NCBI GenBank assembly: GCA_031549115.1
Contig: JAVBQJ010000042.1
Location: forward strand, 1 to 64,000
Length of the DNA stretch: 64,000 nt
Direction: 5' to 3'
From: JAVBQJ01 sp031549115
Lineage (GTDB): Bacteria; Verrucomicrobiota; Lentisphaeria; Victivallales; Victivallaceae
Shown here piece by piece: positions 34,567 to 43,117 of the stretch. Position numbers and translations under genes: made by a program. The notes under the pieces are model-generated. The model saw nothing but the letters and a program-made list of their open reading frames with translations, searched no databases and was not told where the DNA came from. Position 1 is the stretch's first letter. Each line of letters begins with the position of its first letter.

Positions 34567-35292
34567 TTAAGGGGCGGTGTAACCGGTTTTGTCGATCATG
34601 AAGTAGTAGGGGTTCCAGGACTGCTTCATGATGCTGTGGATTTTCTGTGTGGTGGCGTGTCCATCGGCCCAGGCCAGCGAAATGTCCCCACTGTGAAAGC
34701 CTCCCCGATCCGGTACCGGATCGATCCAGAACCCGGCGTCCCACACCACCATAAACGGCCAGTTCACATAGGACCCGTGTTCATCTCCGAACAATAATGT
34801 CTGGGACGGGGTCGTCAACTGCGTAACCTTCTGCAACTTGGAGTCGGTTGCGGGGCCGCCGTCGTTGCCGGCTGTCATTTTGGGATTATAGCCATAACTG
34901 TAGTCCAAGTAATGATCATCGGTCGAAACAAAACCGCACTCCGGATGGGCCGGGCAGCCCGAGGCGGACACTTCCAGCGGCACATAGTCGTTGATTGGTG
35001 CCAGTTTCGGAAAGTTGCCTTTGTTGCCCGGCCAATATCCGGAATATCCGGTTTCGCCTTTATACTCGAACGGCATATAATGATCGTTGTTGTCGTTGAC
35101 ATACAATACCGTTCCGACTGCCAATTGGCGGATGGAGCTGAGACATTTTGCTTTCATTGCCGACGCCCGCGCCTTGCTCAATGCGGGCAACAGCATGCTG
35201 GCGAGAATAGCGATGATGGCAATCACGACCAGAAGTTCGATGAGTGTGAAGCGGGAAATGTGCCGAGTGCGGGAAACATTATTTCCGATCAT
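34567..35292 (-). CDS. Prepilin-like H-X9-DG domain protein 1
   Basis: A 241-residue protein with a type IV prepilin leader (RFTLIELLVVIAIIAILASM; Arg at -1, Glu at +5), the alpha-1 helix LLPALSKARASAMKAKC, and a variable beta-rich domain. It ends with HSGDISLAWADGHA, the H-x9-DG signature of the PVC-associated family. The ATG at 35292 has GGAG 9 nt upstream; two earlier in-frame ATGs lack one. It is the first gene of the five-gene island and sits 20 nt before the large secreted glycosidase. Function of the family is unknown; the arrangement suggests a pseudopilus or surface scaffold linked to glycan attack. Confidence 0.85.
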   Translation of the reverse strand: MIGNNVSRTRHISRFTLIELLVVIAIIAILASMLLPALSKARASAMKAKCLSSIRQLAVGTVLYVNDNNDHYMPFEYKGETGYSGYWPGNKGNFPKLAPINDYVPLEVSASGCPAHPECGFVSTDDHYLDYSYGYNPKMTAGNDGGPATDSKLQKVTQLTTPSQTLLFGDEHGSYVNWPFMVVWDAGFWIDPVPDRGGFHSGDISLAWADGHATTQKIHSIMKQSWNPYYFMIDKTGYTAP

Positions 35293-35331
35293 GGGGAAGC
35301 TCCTTTCCAGTTGAAATTTCATGTACAAATT

Positions 35332-35360
35332 AGTATAGCCGATTCTTCTCGCAAATACAA
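35332..35360 (-). promoter_or_regulatory. Promoter of the pseudopilin-GH123-URO-D-MFS operon
   Basis: On the reverse strand TTGTAT (35355-35360) and TATACT (35332-35337) are spaced by 17 nt, 39 nt upstream of the ATG at 35292. Confidence 0.55.
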
Positions 35361-35404
35361 TGGAACGGAATTGCAATTTTTTGTGTATTCGTGCCTTTCT
35401 ATGG

Positions 35405-35433
35405 TTGACTTTATTTCGAAAATGGATTATTGT
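35405..35433 (+). promoter_or_regulatory. Promoter of the divergent AraC gene
   Basis: TTGACT (35405-35410) and TATTGT (35428-35433) are spaced by 17 nt. The -10 box lies about 26 nt before the ATG at 35460, so the leader is very short. Confidence 0.55.
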
Positions 35434-35459
35434 AAATAGGAAACAATGCGGCTGCGATT

Positions 35460-36275
35460 ATGAAAAACATCAATGACAACCGGAATTATCAGGCGATTCA
35501 GTTGAGTTCGCCGGCGGTGGAAATTCTGCTTTGCCGCCGGGCGCTGCTCGAACACTGGGAGGTCGCGCCGTCGGCGCTGCGCCCGTATTGGCGCATCTAC
35601 CGCCCGTGGAATGACGCCGCCACCTTGATCTGTAAAGGACAGGAGTTCCCGATGCGAACCGGCGACATCTGGCTGATCGCGCCGGAAACGGAGTTCGACG
35701 CCGCGCAAAGCGGGCCGTTCGATAAACTTTATCTGCATTTCCTGGTCGACGGCGATCTGGCGAATTGCCGCGACTTCTGCATCCGGCTGGAGGCTTCTCC
35801 CGCATTGGACGCGTTGGCGGAACGGGTTTCGGCGAAGCTGCTGGCAGGCGAAAGCGCCGGTTTCCGTCTGGAGTTGGAGGCCTCGGCGCTGGTTACGGCG
35901 GCGCTGGCGCTGATTCCGGAGCGCTATCTGGTGCAGTACCGGCCGGTCGAATCCGGCCTGATCGCGGTGTGGCGGTTGATCCAACAGAACCCGTCGCGCG
36001 GTTACACCAATTCGGAGCTGGCGGCGATTGCCAAGATGGGTCTGAGCACCTTCATTCGCCGCTTCACCCTCCACTTCGGCATTTCGCCGCAGCACTTCGT
36101 GCTGGAGCAGAAGATCCGCAGCGCCACGCTGCTGTTGATCCGCACCGAACTGTCGATTGCGGAAATTGCGGAGAGCTGCGGCTTCTGCGATATTTATCAC
36201 TTCAGCCGGATGTTCCGCAAATTCCGCGGCATGCCGCCGTTGACCTTTCGCAAGCATCATCGCGTCTCCGGGTGA
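35460..36275 (+). CDS. AraC-family transcriptional regulator (divergent to island 1)
   Basis: A 271-residue activator-type regulator. An N-terminal cupin-like ligand domain (FPMRTGDIWLIAPETEFDAA) is followed by two helix-turn-helix units at about 175-270 (LAAIAKMGLSTFIRRFTLHF; SIAEIAESCGFCDIYHFSRMF), ending with the family string RKFRGMPPLTFRK. It is transcribed away from the pseudopilin/GH123 operon across a 167-nt gap with both promoters, so it most likely controls that operon. Its last 19 nt overlap the 3' end of the convergent URO-D-like gene 3. Confidence 0.88.
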   Translation: MKNINDNRNYQAIQLSSPAVEILLCRRALLEHWEVAPSALRPYWRIYRPWNDAATLICKGQEFPMRTGDIWLIAPETEFDAAQSGPFDKLYLHFLVDGDLANCRDFCIRLEASPALDALAERVSAKLLAGESAGFRLELEASALVTAALALIPERYLVQYRPVESGLIAVWRLIQQNPSRGYTNSELAAIAKMGLSTFIRRFTLHFGISPQHFVLEQKIRSATLLLIRTELSIAEIAESCGFCDIYHFSRMFRKFRGMPPLTFRKHHRVSG

Positions 36276-37291
36276 GCGCCCGCTTCCAGCGGCGCGCAAT
36301 GTTTTCGCAACGCCCCCAGCAACGCTTGAATATTCTCCCACGGCGGGTCGTTATCGAGTTCGAAGTGGAAGATGATGCCGCCGGATTCCCGCCGGGCGTA
36401 CTCCGCGAACCAGGCGACACTCCGGTCGATTTCCTCCGGGGTGCCCAACGGCATCAGTCTCTGCGGATCGGGGCGCACCAGCACCGCGATTTTGCGTTTC
36501 CGGCTTTCCAGCCACAACTCCGACTCGGGCGGCATCAGCTTTATCTGGGGCCAGAACATATCGATGCCGAGATCGAACAGTTCGCGCCAGATCGGAGCCA
36601 ATTCCCCGCAGGAGTGATAAAGCACCTTCAAACCGTGCCGGTGGGCGCAGTCGATCATCCGGCGGCAGGGTTCCCGGAACAGCGCATTCCAATCAGCCGG
36701 CGAGATCATCGGGCCGGTCTGCGTCCCCCAGTCGTCGGCCACATTAACGACATCGGCGCCCTGGACCGCGTAGGCTTCGATTTCCCGACAGCGGAATTCG
36801 GTCAGATGGTCGATGAATTCCAGCATATCCGGATCGCGCAGCGCAATGCCGATCAGCACCTCCTCCATCGGACGCACCGCGTGGAGGGTTTCGAACAATG
36901 TCTGCCAGCCGCAAATGCGGATCCGGTCCGTTTTCGGGCGCGGCGACGCCTCCGGAAGCGCCATCCGGCCGAAGTCCCACGCCGCCGCCTCCCGCCAATC
37001 GGCAAAGGCATAGCGGCAGGGGTGCCCATGCAGCCCGAAGATCCGGAATTCCAGTTCGGTTCCAAAGGCGTCGGTCCGGAATTCATGGTATTCGCTGTTG
37101 CGCAGCGATTCCGGGGGAGGGGCGGGGACCCGGTCATATTCGATTTCATTGTCGAATGGGAAATTGTTCAGCTCCTTCAACAGCCGGTCCCCATGGACGT
37201 AGAGACCCGCCACACTCGGGTGCCCCCATACCATGATCCGGTCCGGACCGGTGAAATCCAATGTGCGTTGCAAGCGCTCTTGCGAGGTCAT
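36257..37291 (-). CDS. URO-D-like (MtaA-type) methyltransferase homologue 3
   Basis: A 344-residue URO-D-superfamily protein with the zinc-type motif LYHSCGELAPIW and a conserved Asp-rich loop VNVADDWGTQTGP. The start at ATG 37291 lies inside the ATGA junction with the GH35 stop, with GGGAG about 9 nt upstream. It is the last gene of the GH35 island and overlaps the AraC gene tail-to-tail by 19 nt. Like the other two it sits in a sugar-catabolic context and not with haem genes, so a role in methyl transfer from a modified sugar is more likely than porphyrin decarboxylation. Confidence 0.78.
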   Translation of the reverse strand: MTSQERLQRTLDFTGPDRIMVWGHPSVAGLYVHGDRLLKELNNFPFDNEIEYDRVPAPPPESLRNSEYHEFRTDAFGTELEFRIFGLHGHPCRYAFADWREAAAWDFGRMALPEASPRPKTDRIRICGWQTLFETLHAVRPMEEVLIGIALRDPDMLEFIDHLTEFRCREIEAYAVQGADVVNVADDWGTQTGPMISPADWNALFREPCRRMIDCAHRHGLKVLYHSCGELAPIWRELFDLGIDMFWPQIKLMPPESELWLESRKRKIAVLVRPDPQRLMPLGTPEEIDRSVAWFAEYARRESGGIIFHFELDNDPPWENIQALLGALRKHCAPLEAGAHPETR

Positions 37292-39093
37292 AATTGCCAC
37301 TCCCGGGTTGCGGTGAATTCCACGGCGAATTCATTCAGTTCATGCAGTTCCAGTACGATGATTTCATTGACGCCCCGGCGCAGCAGGGGCCAGGGGATAT
37401 ACAAAGCGTTGCCCGGTCCGATATTCCAATACCGGCCGATATTGACGCCGTTGATCCAGACGACGCCTTTGACGCCGGGGAAACGCAAATAGGTGTCGGC
37501 GACTTCATCCGCCTGCCAGTGGCCCCGGTAAAAACGCGGGCGCTGGAGTGCCGGCTGTACTTCGCCGAATTCGAGTCCCGCCAGATCTTCGAGCGGGAGC
37601 GGCCAGACTTCGTAGTCGCTCAGAATTTTGTTGCGGATCGCGGCGCCGTCGAGTAGGCCCTTGCAGTCGCGGCCGCACTCCGGGCCGTAATTGACCCGGC
37701 CGAGGTTTTCCACCAGGATATCCAGCATGGCGCCCGCGCCGTCCAGCTCCAGCGCGAATGCCGGGTCGCCCTCGTTGCGCGACGTCGTCCCCAGATAGCT
37801 TCCGTCGAGATAGAGCTGCGCCCGGTCGCGGACGCCGAACAAGCGCAGGTATTCTTCGCCCTTGACCAGCGGGCCCGGAATGTGGGTGCGGTACAGGATG
37901 AAGCCGGTGTTTTGTCCGAAAAATTCCATCGGTTCGGCGTCGCGGCTGTCGCGGCGTTTCGCGAGCCGGTGGCGCTGGCTCAACAGATCGGCGCTTTCGG
38001 TCAACGCGACCTTGCCGTAGGCGTGTTTTTTGCCCGGCAACGGCGTTCCGAAGCGGTGCTCCGGGCAATAGCGGCGCAGCACCTGCTGGACGGCGAAATA
38101 CTTCGGCGTCGGGTCGCCGGCTTCGTCCAGCAGCGAGTCGTAGTCGTAACTGGTGGTCGTCGGCGCGTAATCGAGCTTGTGGAACGCGGCGTCGGTCAGT
38201 TTGCCCTGTTCGAAGACGTTGACCATGTTGGCGCCGTTGGTAAAGCCGAAGTTGGTGCCGCCGTGAAACATGTACAAGTTGACCGAGGCGCCGAGCTTCA
38301 GCATCCGCTCCAGCCCGTCGGTGACGGCGCCGGCGTCGACGGTGTGGTGGGTTTCGCCCCAGTGGTCGAAGGCGCCGAGCCAGTACTCCATGCACATCGG
38401 CGGACTCGCCGGATGCAGATCCCGGCTGCGGCGGAAGAACTCTTCGATATTGCCGGGCCCGAAGGTCAGCGCCACCGGCGAATCCGCCAGCGAACCACCG
38501 AGCAGGAACGAATATTCCCCGCCGCCGTCGGCGGTGAACAACGGCACATCGATTCCGGCGTCGCGGTAACGGCCGCGCAGCCAGGCGAGATATTCCTTGT
38601 CTTCGCCATAGGAGCCATATTCGTTCTCGATCTGCACCGCGATGACCGGGCCGCCGTTGCTGGCCAACAGCGGTCGCAGCAGCGGCAGGAGTCTGCGGAA
38701 GTAACCGTCGACGGCATCGAGGTAAGGTTGGTTCATGCGCCTGACCCGCATTCCCGGCTTTGCCGCCAGCCACGGCGGCAGGCCGCCGTTTTCCCACTCG
38801 GCGCAAACATACGGGCCCGGGCGGGCGATCACCCACAAGCCGAGCTCGTGCGCGGTTTCGATGAAGCGGACGAAGTCGAGCATGCCTGCCGTATCCCACT
38901 CGCCGGGATGCGGCTCGTGCAAGTTCCAGCAGAAATAGGTTTCGATCGCGTTCAAACCGAGGGCGGCGGCCTTTTCCATCCGGTCGCGCCACTGCTCCGG
39001 GCGGGTGCGGAAATAGTGCATCGCGCCGGAGACGATCCGAACCGGCTTACCGTCGATTTCGACGTGATCGGGGGTGAAAATTACGTGACTCAT
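37288..39093 (-). CDS. GH35 beta-galactosidase (no signal peptide)
   Basis: A 601-residue retaining glycosidase of family GH35. The TIM barrel has the opening GAMHYFRTRPEQWRDRM, NAIETYFCWNLHEP and ARPGPYVCAEWENGGLP. The acid/base Glu is in VIAVQIENEYGSYG and the nucleophile Glu in CMEYWLGAFDHWG. A C-terminal jelly-roll ends with WINGVNIGRYWNIGPG. No signal peptide is present, so it acts on imported beta-galactosides. The ATG at 39093 has GGAGG upstream and overlaps the stop of the metallo-beta-lactamase-fold gene by 4 nt. The operon around it suggests full oxidative handling of the released sugar. Confidence 0.94.
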   Translation of the reverse strand: MSHVIFTPDHVEIDGKPVRIVSGAMHYFRTRPEQWRDRMEKAAALGLNAIETYFCWNLHEPHPGEWDTAGMLDFVRFIETAHELGLWVIARPGPYVCAEWENGGLPPWLAAKPGMRVRRMNQPYLDAVDGYFRRLLPLLRPLLASNGGPVIAVQIENEYGSYGEDKEYLAWLRGRYRDAGIDVPLFTADGGGEYSFLLGGSLADSPVALTFGPGNIEEFFRRSRDLHPASPPMCMEYWLGAFDHWGETHHTVDAGAVTDGLERMLKLGASVNLYMFHGGTNFGFTNGANMVNVFEQGKLTDAAFHKLDYAPTTTSYDYDSLLDEAGDPTPKYFAVQQVLRRYCPEHRFGTPLPGKKHAYGKVALTESADLLSQRHRLAKRRDSRDAEPMEFFGQNTGFILYRTHIPGPLVKGEEYLRLFGVRDRAQLYLDGSYLGTTSRNEGDPAFALELDGAGAMLDILVENLGRVNYGPECGRDCKGLLDGAAIRNKILSDYEVWPLPLEDLAGLEFGEVQPALQRPRFYRGHWQADEVADTYLRFPGVKGVVWINGVNIGRYWNIGPGNALYIPWPLLRRGVNEIIVLELHELNEFAVEFTATREWQL

Positions 39094-39902
39094 GCATTCC
39101 TCCCGAGGCGTTGGATTTGGCCGGTTTGCGGCCGGATGGTGCGGATGGCGGGGTATTTGATCGCCATATAGTCGCAAAAGGCGTCGATGTCGCCCAAGTT
39201 CATCGCGAACATGTCGTAATGCGCCGGAACGACGGCGGCGGTTTCGAGCCACCCGGCCAGGTCGGCGGCCTCCTGGTAGGTGAAGTTGCCGATGCAGTTC
39301 TGCTTCAGCCGCCGGGCGTCGCGGCCGTTGATCGGCAGGAACAGCGCATCGTAGCGGAAGCGGCGCAGCCGCTCGACCAGGCCCGGATAAAGGCAGCAGT
39401 CGCCTGCGTGATACAGGCGGAAGCCGTTGCCCTCCATCACATAGCCGAGGTACGGATAGCAGCCGGTGGCCGGATCGCGGTCGAGGAATTCGTGGGCGGA
39501 AGCGACCGCGTGCAAGGTGACGCCGTCCAATTCCAGTGATTGGCCGTCGTCCAGCGTCAGCAGCCGTTCCGGCGCGATGCCGGTCGCGGCTTGCACTGTG
39601 GCGGCGCCGGCGCGCGGCAGCACGAAGCGCAAATGGCCGAAGCGTTGCGCCGCCGTTTGCCACAGCGGAAGATCGATGTGGTCGGCATGGTCGTGTGATC
39701 CGGTCAGGAAATCGACACCGGCCAGCGCCTCCGGCGAAAGCTGCGGCGGAATCAGCCGGTCCGGCAACGGCGACAGAAAGAGGTCGCAGCCGACCGTGGC
39801 GCTGCCGAACTGAAACAGGAAGCTGTGTTGGCCGAGGTGGCAGAAGGCGAATTCGCCCGGTCCCAAATTCAGGGCTTTCAGTTGCCGCACCGGATCGCTC
39901 AT
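39090..39902 (-). CDS. UlaG-like metallo-beta-lactamase-fold hydrolase (possible sugar lactonase)
   Basis: A 270-residue cytosolic metal-dependent hydrolase. The binuclear metal motif is SHDHADHID, with LYHAGDC and a late VVPAHYDMF as further ligands. This order is that of UlaG-type enzymes, which open L-ascorbate-6-phosphate lactone. Placed between a sugar dehydrogenase pair and a beta-galactosidase, hydrolysis of an aldonolactone is a plausible role (inference). Both ends overlap neighbours by ATGA. Confidence 0.75.
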   Translation of the reverse strand: MSDPVRQLKALNLGPGEFAFCHLGQHSFLFQFGSATVGCDLFLSPLPDRLIPPQLSPEALAGVDFLTGSHDHADHIDLPLWQTAAQRFGHLRFVLPRAGAATVQAATGIAPERLLTLDDGQSLELDGVTLHAVASAHEFLDRDPATGCYPYLGYVMEGNGFRLYHAGDCCLYPGLVERLRRFRYDALFLPINGRDARRLKQNCIGNFTYQEAADLAGWLETAAVVPAHYDMFAMNLGDIDAFCDYMAIKYPAIRTIRPQTGQIQRLGRNA

Positions 39903-40666
39903 AGCATCACCTTGCCGCCTTCGGCCAACAGATTCTGTCCGGTGACCGCCCCGGCGCAGCGGCTGAGCAGAAACAACAAGGGGCCCATCACATCCACTTC
40001 GGACAGGATGACCGGCAGCGCCTGTTCGCGCTTGAGCGCCTCCTGCGCCGCCGGCGTCATGTGGTTGGCGAGCTGTTTCGGCGTCGCGATCCAGCCGGGG
40101 GTGAAGGTGTTGACCCGGATCATCTCCGGGCCGAGCTGCCGCGCCAGCGCGTGGGTCAACCCGACGATGCCGGACTTGGCGATATTGTACAACAGACAAT
40201 CCGGTTCCGGGCGCATGTAGTTGCAGGTGCCGACGTTGACGATGGCGCGCCCGGAGCCGCGCCGGAGCGCGGGGAGGGCGGCGAGACTTGCCAGATAATG
40301 CGAGCGCAGATTGACCGCCACCGCCGCGTCGAAAGCCGCGTCGTCGAGCGTATCGAAAGCGACCCGGCGGTCGTCGGCGACATTATTGATCAGATAGTCC
40401 AAGGGATCGATCGCCGCCACCCATTGCTTCAATGCCGCGGGATCGGTGACGTCGAGTTCCTGATAATGCGCGCGCCCCTCCGGGCATTCGGCGGCGGTGG
40501 CCCGGCCGCACTCCGGGTGGCGGCCGCAGAAGTGTACTTCGGCTCCGAGGCGGGTCAGCGTCCGGACGATTTCGCGGCCGATGCCGGAGCTGCCGCCGGT
40601 GACACAGGCGGTTTTTCCGGTGAATTCGCTGCGGAACATTTCGACGGCGGAATAATTTTCATTCAT
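39899..40666 (-). CDS. Short-chain dehydrogenase/reductase
   Basis: A 255-residue classical SDR. The cofactor motif is ACVTGGSSGIGREI, with LINNVAD and the catalytic Tyr-x3-Lys in LYNIAKSG; the Ser position is in IVNVGTC, where Gly-Thr replaces the usual Ser-Ser, so the catalytic Ser assignment is uncertain. The C-terminal VTGQNLLAEGG matches the family's closing VxGQ motif. It lies 12 nt after the zinc dehydrogenase and overlaps the next gene by 4 nt. A sugar or sugar-acid substrate is likely from context. Confidence 0.85.
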   Translation of the reverse strand: MNENYSAVEMFRSEFTGKTACVTGGSSGIGREIVRTLTRLGAEVHFCGRHPECGRATAAECPEGRAHYQELDVTDPAALKQWVAAIDPLDYLINNVADDRRVAFDTLDDAAFDAAVAVNLRSHYLASLAALPALRRGSGRAIVNVGTCNYMRPEPDCLLYNIAKSGIVGLTHALARQLGPEMIRVNTFTPGWIATPKQLANHMTPAAQEALKREQALPVILSEVDVMGPLLFLLSRCAGAVTGQNLLAEGGKVML

Positions 40667-40678
40667 AGCAGGGCCGCC

Positions 40679-41710
40679 TTACGGATGGATGATGATTTTG
40701 TTGCGTTCGGGTTGCCCCATCACTTCCATGGCCTCGTGAATCCGGCTCAGCGGGAAGCGGTGCGAAATGATCGCTTCCGGATTCACCACGTTGCGCTCCA
40801 TCAGCCGGATCGCCTGCTGCATGCCCAGCGGAGTGCAGCCGAAGCTGGCGTCCATCCGCCCTTCGAGGAAGTGCGTGTGCCCGCCGTCGAGTTCGAAGGT
40901 TTCATGCGTGGTGATGCCGAACACGTTCCACTTGGTGCCGCGGCGGCGCAGTTTCACCATCAGTTCGACTGCCTGAATCGGACCCGCGGCTTCGATCACC
41001 AGATCGGGGCCCTCGGGGATGATGTCATAGACCGCCTTGACGATCTCCGGATCGCGCGGATCGAGCGCGTGCGTCGCCCCCAGCTTCATCGCGTTGTCGC
41101 GGGCGTATTGGCTCGCGTCGATCGCGATCAGGCGTCCGGCTCCGGCGGCGCGGGCGACCATCAGGCACAATAGGCCGATGCCGCCGGTGCCGATGACGAC
41201 CACATCGTCGCCGACGTGCATTTCACTCTTGAGGATCACCCCTTTCCAGGCGCCGGCGAGCGGTTCGGTCAGGGCGCCGGCGTCGAAGCTGATGTTGGCC
41301 GGTTTGCGGTAAAGGCACTGCTCCTTGGTGATCATGTATTCGGCGAAGGCTCCCGCCCAGACGTCGGTCGGACCGTCGCCGCCGGTGGTGAAGGCGTTCC
41401 GGCAGTAATGCGAATTGCCGCTGCGGCAGTCCGGGCAGACGCCGCAGCTGCCGCTCGGAGCGACGATGACTTCATCGCCGAGCTGGAAGTGTTCGACGCC
41501 GGCGCCGGTTTCGGCGACGACACCGGCCGGTTCATGGCCGACGATGCAGGGAAGTTCGACATTGCGGCGGATGCCCATGATCGCCTTGTAATCGGTGGCG
41601 CAGACGCCGCAGGACTTGATCCTGACCAGCACTTCGCCGGGGCCGGGGACCGGGGTGGGAACCTCTTCGAGAACCAATTGCTTGAAATCTTTCAGTACCG
41701 CTGCCAGCAT
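40679..41710 (-). CDS. Zinc-dependent medium-chain (threonine/sorbitol-type) dehydrogenase
   Basis: A 343-residue NAD(P)-dependent alcohol/polyol dehydrogenase. The catalytic zinc site has CGVCATDY and GHEPAG, and the structural-zinc lobe has all four cysteines in SCGVCPDCRSGNSHYC. The Rossmann motif is VVVIGTGGIGLL. The ATG at 41710 has GGAG 9 nt upstream; another ATG at 41725 has none. It is the first gene of the GH35 island and is divergent from a ROK regulator, so it is probably the entry oxidation step for the free sugar. Confidence 0.87.
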   Translation of the reverse strand: MLAAVLKDFKQLVLEEVPTPVPGPGEVLVRIKSCGVCATDYKAIMGIRRNVELPCIVGHEPAGVVAETGAGVEHFQLGDEVIVAPSGSCGVCPDCRSGNSHYCRNAFTTGGDGPTDVWAGAFAEYMITKEQCLYRKPANISFDAGALTEPLAGAWKGVILKSEMHVGDDVVVIGTGGIGLLCLMVARAAGAGRLIAIDASQYARDNAMKLGATHALDPRDPEIVKAVYDIIPEGPDLVIEAAGPIQAVELMVKLRRRGTKWNVFGITTHETFELDGGHTHFLEGRMDASFGCTPLGMQQAIRLMERNVVNPEAIISHRFPLSRIHEAMEVMGQPERNKIIIHP

Positions 41711-41753
41711 CGTGTGTTTCTCCATATTTTAGAACTGTTGCAAAAGCGATTTG

Positions 41754-41788
41754 CTATATAGTATAGACAATTTTTTCAATTATGTCAA
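41754..41788 (-). promoter_or_regulatory. Strong promoter with palindromic candidate operator, GH35 island
   Basis: On the reverse strand a perfect TTGACA (41783-41788) and TATACT (41760-41765) are spaced by 17 nt. CTATA-TAG-TATAG (41754-41766) is a perfect inverted repeat lying on the -10 box, a fitting position for repression by the divergent ROK protein. Confidence 0.65.
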
Positions 41789-41868
41789 GTATTGATAGAA
41801 TGAAAAAATGTAAAAATTTTATATTTATTCGCGATTGCCTTTTAAAAAACGGGACATTATATTACGAT

Positions 41869-43032
41869 ATGACAGAATTGGCCGACAAACACGGTTCCGG
41901 AGCCCACCGGGAGATGAAGCTCGCCGCCTTCGAGGCGGTGATGGGAGCGGTGCGCGCCGGCGCCCGGACGCGCCGGGAGATTCAGGCGCACGCCGCTTTG
42001 TCGTGGGGAGCCACCAGCCAGTGTGTGAGCCGTCTGCAGGAGATCGGCATGCTGGTCGCAGGCCAGCCGGAACGCGTTTCCGGCGGCGAGGGGCGTCGTC
42101 CTGTCTCTGTCGGCGTCCCGGAGAAACGCTTTCTGGTGACGGCGCTGGAGATGTACCCTTTGGAGGCGGTCGGGGTTACCATGAATCTGGCTGGCGAGGT
42201 GGTTTGGACGCACCGGTTGGAATTCGACGATGCCGGGGACAATGCGGCGCTGGAGAAGCGCCTGGAGGTGTGGCGCGGGGAATTGGAGCGGCGCTTCCGG
42301 CCCGGCGCGGTGCGCGAGTGGCATCTGGTGTTGACCGGCGCGGTCGACGCGGTACGCCGCGTCTGGCTGCGGACGCCGCAACTGCCGCACATGCGCGATT
42401 TTTCCGTGGCGAATCCGGAGTTGACGTTATTCTTTGAACACGACGTGACGGCGCGGGCACGGGAGGTGGTACGGCAGTTGTCGTTGCCGGAAAATTCCGG
42501 TTATGTGTTTTTTCACATCGGCCGCGGCGTCGGCATGGCGGTGTGCGAGGAGGGGCGTTTCCTGCATGGGGCGCGCGGAATGGCCGGGGAAATCGGTCAT
42601 TTGCCCCTGGGAGGAACACACCTGTGCTCGTGCGGCAACTCCGGGTGTCTGGAAAGCCTCTTTTACCCGGCCAACCTCTTCACCGAAGCCGGTATCGCCC
42701 GGGACCCGGGACCCCTGGCGGCGTATGCGGCCGGGTTGAATGCCGAAGAAACCGACGCGCTGGCACGGACACTGTGCGGGCACTTGCTGCGGCTGCTGGT
42801 GACGGCGGTGAATTTATTCGACCCTCCCTGCATGATCGCCGGGGGGGAAATTCTCGCTCCGGTGCGGACTCGGGTATTGGAATTGTGGCCGGAATTCTGC
42901 CGTCGCCATGGCTGGGCGGCGCCGGAGGTGCCGTTGTTGTTCTACGAAACCGAAGCGGGAGCCGCGGCCGCCGGCAGCGCCCGCGCCGGAGTGGAGCTTC
43001 TGACCCAGCGGCTGCTGCGTGAATTGGTGTAG
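41869..43032 (+). CDS. ROK-family (NagC/XylR-type) transcriptional regulator
   Basis: A 387-residue sugar-responsive repressor-type protein. An N-terminal winged helix (about 12-65, REIQAHAALSWGATSQCVSRL) is followed by a ROK actin-like domain with the zinc-type signature LCSCGNSGCLES and GMAGEIGHLPLGG upstream of it. The ATP-site pieces are diverged, as in regulators that bind sugar without phosphorylating it. I use the ATG at 41869 rather than one at 41782 because the earlier codon lies inside the promoter of the divergent operon and its 29 extra residues resemble no known domain. Ribosome site weak. It presumably controls the GH35 island, sensing its sugar. Confidence 0.82.
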   Translation: MTELADKHGSGAHREMKLAAFEAVMGAVRAGARTRREIQAHAALSWGATSQCVSRLQEIGMLVAGQPERVSGGEGRRPVSVGVPEKRFLVTALEMYPLEAVGVTMNLAGEVVWTHRLEFDDAGDNAALEKRLEVWRGELERRFRPGAVREWHLVLTGAVDAVRRVWLRTPQLPHMRDFSVANPELTLFFEHDVTARAREVVRQLSLPENSGYVFFHIGRGVGMAVCEEGRFLHGARGMAGEIGHLPLGGTHLCSCGNSGCLESLFYPANLFTEAGIARDPGPLAAYAAGLNAEETDALARTLCGHLLRLLVTAVNLFDPPCMIAGGEILAPVRTRVLELWPEFCRRHGWAAPEVPLLFYETEAGAAAAGSARAGVELLTQRLLRELV

Positions 43033-43117
43033 AAATAGCTGATTTGAAAAATCATTCACTTCAGATTATAGTATGTAGATCGTATTTCGTATTATTTTGA
43101 TTTCTGCGGGATGGCTC

